Shown here piece after piece: positions 14,746 to 17,153 of a stretch of 17,153 bases of DNA. The notes beneath the pieces are model-generated. The model saw only the letters and a list, made by a program, of their open reading frames with translations. It did no database searches and was not told where the DNA came from. Positions within the stretch are counted from its first letter, which is position 1. The number at the start of each line of letters is the position of its first letter. The position numbers and the translations under genes were made by a program. The stretch is taken from positions 1-17,153 of the forward strand of contig CALBJC010000055.1 of the NCBI GenBank assembly GCA_937892655.1, written 5' to 3'. Source of the DNA: an uncultured Clostridia bacterium. GTDB taxonomy: Bacteria; Bacillota; Clostridia; Oscillospirales; Ruminococcaceae.

Positions 14746-15531
14746 TCAGATATATTTATTTATTGTAATATGAATTCTACCCTTTTTTGAAGTACCATTG
14801 ATCTGTGAAAGAAAAAATTTTCCATACCCCTTTATTGAAAATACGTCACCTTCTTCAACCATTTCTGATTTTGAAGTTATATTGACATAATTTATATCAA
14901 CACCGATGGAATTTACTATATTAGCAGCTTTTTCTCTTGAAACCTTGAGTGCTACACTTAATATACTGTCAATTCTCAGAGAAGAAACAAATCCACTTAT
15001 CTGTGTGTATTTATCAACAGGTATTTTACTTTCATCAAAACCGACAGAACACGTTACTCCCTTAGAGCCAACCTTTATGAGTTCATCAAGAACCACAGGT
15101 AAAACGCTGTTATATACAAAAACGAAATCCTCCTCACCGCCTGTAACAAGAATATCGCCAAGAGTTTCACGCTTTATAAACAGCCCCATAAGACTGCCAA
15201 GAATATCTCTGTGTGAAATCCTATCAGCAATTCTGTGCTTTATAGTTACAGCTGTAAAAGGATAATCAGATTTATCAGGAATAACATATTCAGGATAAAC
15301 GCATAAAACTTTACGCTTTGCAGATTCATATCCGCCGAAAAACTCAAAATTTTCGATATGCTCTTTTTGTAAAACCGCCTTTGCAATCATCTGCTGGCGT
15401 TCATCCAAAAAGAAAGAAAAAACAGGTTGATACCTTGTTTGAGAAATCTCAATCATATCGATAATTTTGTTAATAAGAAACTTTTCGTCATTATTGAGTT
15501 GATTCAATAATGACGAATTGTCAATACGCAT
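14746..15531 (-). CDS. ylmH: YlmH, S4-domain RNA-binding protein
   Basis: This 261-residue protein is a YlmH family member. It has an N-terminal domain with FSFFLDERQQMIA (38-50), the characteristic HRDILGSLMGLFIKRETLGDI (107-127), and an S4 RNA-binding domain at about 182-245 (LRIDSILSVALKVSRE to SIKGYGKFF). YlmH homologues bind the 50S ribosomal subunit, and recent work links them to ribosome-associated quality control alongside RqcH; older work noted a link to cell division from its location. The stop of sepF (TAA) is immediately followed by its ATG. The 13-base gap to divIVA holds that gene's ribosome-binding site. In many Firmicutes ylmG sits between sepF and ylmH; it is absent here. Confidence 0.9.
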   Translation of the reverse strand: MRIDNSSLLNQLNNDEKFLINKIIDMIEISQTRYQPVFSFFLDERQQMIAKAVLQKEHIENFEFFGGYESAKRKVLCVYPEYVIPDKSDYPFTAVTIKHRIADRISHRDILGSLMGLFIKRETLGDILVTGGEEDFVFVYNSVLPVVLDELIKVGSKGVTCSVGFDESKIPVDKYTQISGFVSSLRIDSILSVALKVSREKAANIVNSIGVDINYVNITSKSEMVEEGDVFSIKGYGKFFLSQINGTSKKGRIHITINKYI

Positions 15532-15951
15532 TTAGAAGCTATAGCCGTTGCTTTCAAGCTCACTCATAAGGTCAACGCCTGAGAAGCCAACGTTTTTAGG
15601 CATAATAGCAAATGTCTTCTGAGCCATCATCTTGATATCAGCACCGTTAGCGAAAGCAACGCCTGATAAAAAGTCGAGGATTCTCTTAGCATCTGCATCC
15701 TTAACATTTTCGAGATTCAATAAAACAGTCTTCTGTTCATTGAGATCAGCGCCGATTGACTTTACTTCTGAAAAATCATTTGGTCTTGCCAAAACGATCT
15801 GCAATGAAGTTGTAGCTCTGATATTTACCTCTCTGTTTCTTCTTTCTGAAGCAACATCAACATAATCTGCTGTGCCGTCTTCATATAAGCCATCATATTC
15901 CTCTTCATCATTGTTTACAAATGAATTCTTGATCTTATCAAAAACGCCCAT
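15532..15951 (-). CDS. sepF: Cell-division protein SepF
   Basis: This 139-residue protein is SepF, which binds FtsZ filaments and the membrane and shapes the division ring in Gram-positive bacteria. It has an N-terminal amphipathic membrane-targeting helix (MGVFDKIKNSFVN, 1-13). An acidic linker follows (NDEEEYDGLYEDGTADY), then the compact core (~45-135) with LQIVLARPNDFSEVKSIGADL and VLLNLENVKDADAKRILDFLSG. The end is MSELESNGYSF. Length is normal. The ATG overlaps the yggS stop by one base (TAATG), and GGAGGTATTG lies just upstream. The position between yggS and ylmH fits the standard division cluster. Confidence 0.95.
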   Translation of the reverse strand: MGVFDKIKNSFVNNDEEEYDGLYEDGTADYVDVASERRNREVNIRATTSLQIVLARPNDFSEVKSIGADLNEQKTVLLNLENVKDADAKRILDFLSGVAFANGADIKMMAQKTFAIMPKNVGFSGVDLMSELESNGYSF

Positions 15952-16670
15952 TACAATACCTCCATATATTTTCTTGCTCCGAAGAGCTTTGATCCGATTC
16001 TTACAAGATTTGATCCATATTTTATCGCAGTTTCATAGTCACCTGACATACCTATAGATAAAATCTTCATATTTATATTATCTACTTTTTTACTCATTAT
16101 GTCAAGATATAATGAGTACATTTTTTCGTAGATAGCTTCATTGGCACCAATCGGTGGGATAGCCATAAGACCATTGACCACAACACCTGGTAAATCAGCG
16201 CAATACTTACATAATTCAAAAGCTTTTTCAGGTTCAATGCCGCTTTTTGAAATTTCATTACCTGCGTTGACTTCAATCAATATCGGCATAACCATATTGT
16301 GTTTCAAAGCCTGCTTATTGATTTCATCAGCAAGCTTTATGCTGTCAACAGACTCTATCATAGAAACCTTGTCAATTATATACTTCACTTTATTTGTCTG
16401 CAAATGACCAATGAAATGAACATCAGCCGCTTTTGAATAGCTTTCGTATTTTTCAAGATATTCCTGCACTCTGTTTTCACCAAGTAAAGTAATTCCGTTT
16501 TCAATAACAAAATTTATCGAATCAACATCAACAGTTTTGGTTACAGCCATAACTCTAACATCATCATCAGGCTTTCTGTATTTAGCTTTTGCCTGTTCAA
16601 TATCATAAATTATGCGCTTTAAATTATCAGAAACAGCGGATATATCTCTATTCTGCACTTGAAGACTCAT
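15951..16670 (-). CDS. yggS: YggS family PLP-binding protein (PLP homeostasis)
   Basis: This 239-residue protein is the bacterial PLPBP/YggS, a single-domain TIM-barrel protein that binds pyridoxal 5'-phosphate without known catalysis and keeps B6 and amino-acid pools in balance. The PLP lysine is K45 in VMAVTKTVD. Further marks are LGENRVQEY (63-71), HFIGHLQTNKVK (85-96), IEVNAGNEISKSGI in the middle, and GMSGDYETAIKYGSNLVRIG near the C-terminus. A longer frame runs to 16817, but it overlaps the upstream gene out of frame. The ATG at 16668-16670 has GGAGGG about 12 bases upstream and gives the usual family start. It overlaps the upstream gene by 23 bases. Confidence 0.93.
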   Translation of the reverse strand: MSLQVQNRDISAVSDNLKRIIYDIEQAKAKYRKPDDDVRVMAVTKTVDVDSINFVIENGITLLGENRVQEYLEKYESYSKAADVHFIGHLQTNKVKYIIDKVSMIESVDSIKLADEINKQALKHNMVMPILIEVNAGNEISKSGIEPEKAFELCKYCADLPGVVVNGLMAIPPIGANEAIYEKMYSLYLDIMSKKVDNINMKILSIGMSGDYETAIKYGSNLVRIGSKLFGARKYMEVL

Positions 16671-17153
16671 CTTCAGGGTTTCCCTCCAATAAAATTTGAT
16701 CGTACAGCAAAACGTATTCAGGATTTGAAGAATTTTTGGATAAAACAAAGTCATCAGCTTCATAAATGATATCAAGTTTTTTAAACTGTGGATTCTCACC
16801 CAGTAAAACATAGACACCCTTTATTCCCTCTGAATTAAAGCATATAGCTTCACGAGGAACCTTAATACCTGTATATTCATCAAATACCAATTCGCAATCA
16901 GAAACTCGTGTTTCAACAAGCGTTTCTGTCAACTGGTCACAACTTAAAATGATAATACATTTGTTGCTGCTATCATCAACTCTCTTAACATCCTCAACCA
17001 TAACCTCGTAAATGTCGTCAGATGATTCAAGCCTCAGATTAAGCTCTTCACCGATTAAAAATCTGTTAGATAGCTCAACAACACCAATCATTTTCCAGGA
17101 ATACTCATCAAACATTTTTCCTATATAGTTTGATGGGACCGGTTTTTTATTAT
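16648..17153 (-). CDS. HlyD-like efflux adaptor / membrane-fusion protein, C-terminal part
   Basis: The open frame runs to the right edge with no stop, so this is only the last ~168 residues. The first internal ATG is at 17113-17115, but the reading frame clearly continues through a segment translated NKKPVPSNYIGKMFDEYSWK. The sequence has beta-rich segments with KIPREAICFNSEGIKGVYV-like content (conserved VPREAIxF and GVYVLLG) and ends with an acidic tail. This resembles the C-terminal beta-barrel of HlyD-type adaptors that sit next to yggS-sepF in many Clostridia. I see no transmembrane helix in the visible part. Its partner transporter would lie outside the window. The call depends on motif and neighbourhood, so it is moderate. 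Confidence 0.6.
   Translation of the reverse strand, partial: NKKPVPSNYIGKMFDEYSWKMIGVVELSNRFLIGEELNLRLESSDDIYEVMVEDVKRVDDSSNKCIIILSCDQLTETLVETRVSDCELVFDEYTGIKVPREAICFNSEGIKGVYVLLGENPQFKKLDIIYEADDFVLSKNSSNPEYVLLYDQILLEGNPEDESSSAE

Noticed and set aside
1..17153. Search for CRISPR arrays, IS elements, prophage genes, tRNAs, toxin-antitoxin or defence modules
   Set aside because: No direct-repeat arrays, transposase or integrase motifs, tRNA-like clover leaf or defence-type domains were seen; all long frames are explained by housekeeping families.

Overview
This looks like an ordinary chromosomal core segment from a low-GC, spore-forming member of the Clostridia. The closest fit is an Oscillospirales/Ruminococcaceae-like gut anaerobe; this is inferred from gene content and AT-rich codon use, and the genus cannot be fixed from the sequence alone. 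Support comes from the Firmicutes cell-division cluster sepF-ylmH-divIVA, the Firmicutes order yicC-remA-gmk-rpoZ-priA, the sporulation protein YunB, strong Shine-Dalgarno sites (GGAGG, GAGGTGAT) and a biotin-type sodium-pump pair. Coding density is high. Almost everything is on the minus strand; only two genes, an HD-domain protein and an MscS channel, are on the plus strand. No tRNA, rRNA, CRISPR array, insertion sequence or phage gene was seen.

Layout, read in the minus direction from the right end. (1) 17153-10015: a long collinear run of HlyD-like adaptor (partial), yggS (PLP homeostasis), sepF, ylmH, divIVA, lspA, rluD, a Cof-type HAD phosphatase and the two halves of a split transketolase. 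Spacings are very short or overlapping, so this is probably one or a few operons, ending at a weak hairpin near 9971-10005. (2) 9949-6717: nitroreductase, yunB and ligA, closed by a perfect 15-bp hairpin (6684-6718) shared with the convergent mscS. (3) 5856-5636: a divergent AT-rich promoter region between mscS (plus) and oadG-oadB (minus). The oadGB pair has a near-consensus sigma-A promoter, and its end shares a second bidirectional hairpin (3981-4012) with the HD-domain gene. (4) 3389-3314: another divergent promoter region, with the HD gene to the right and a HAD phosphatase to the left. (5) 2628-1: an excellent extended -10 promoter drives yicC-remA-gmk-rpoZ-priA; priA runs off the left edge.

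The genes cover division and envelope work (SepF, DivIVA, LspA, YunB), RNA and ribosome work (YicC, YlmH, RluD, RpoZ), replication and repair (LigA, PriA), nucleotide supply (Gmk), carbon metabolism (transketolase), cofactor homeostasis (YggS) and membrane energetics or osmotic safety (OadGB, MscS). Many start sites were shifted from the longest reading frame because a good ribosome-binding site fixes a downstream start. I did not find a convincing new biological system. The points most worth checking are the sodium-pump membrane pair without its carboxyltransferase and biotin subunits, the small HD protein whose metal site resembles the YhaM family but which has no OB fold, the repeated 8-base ATGNNTAR gene overlaps, and the altered make-up of two normally conserved operons (no coaBC, no ylmG).
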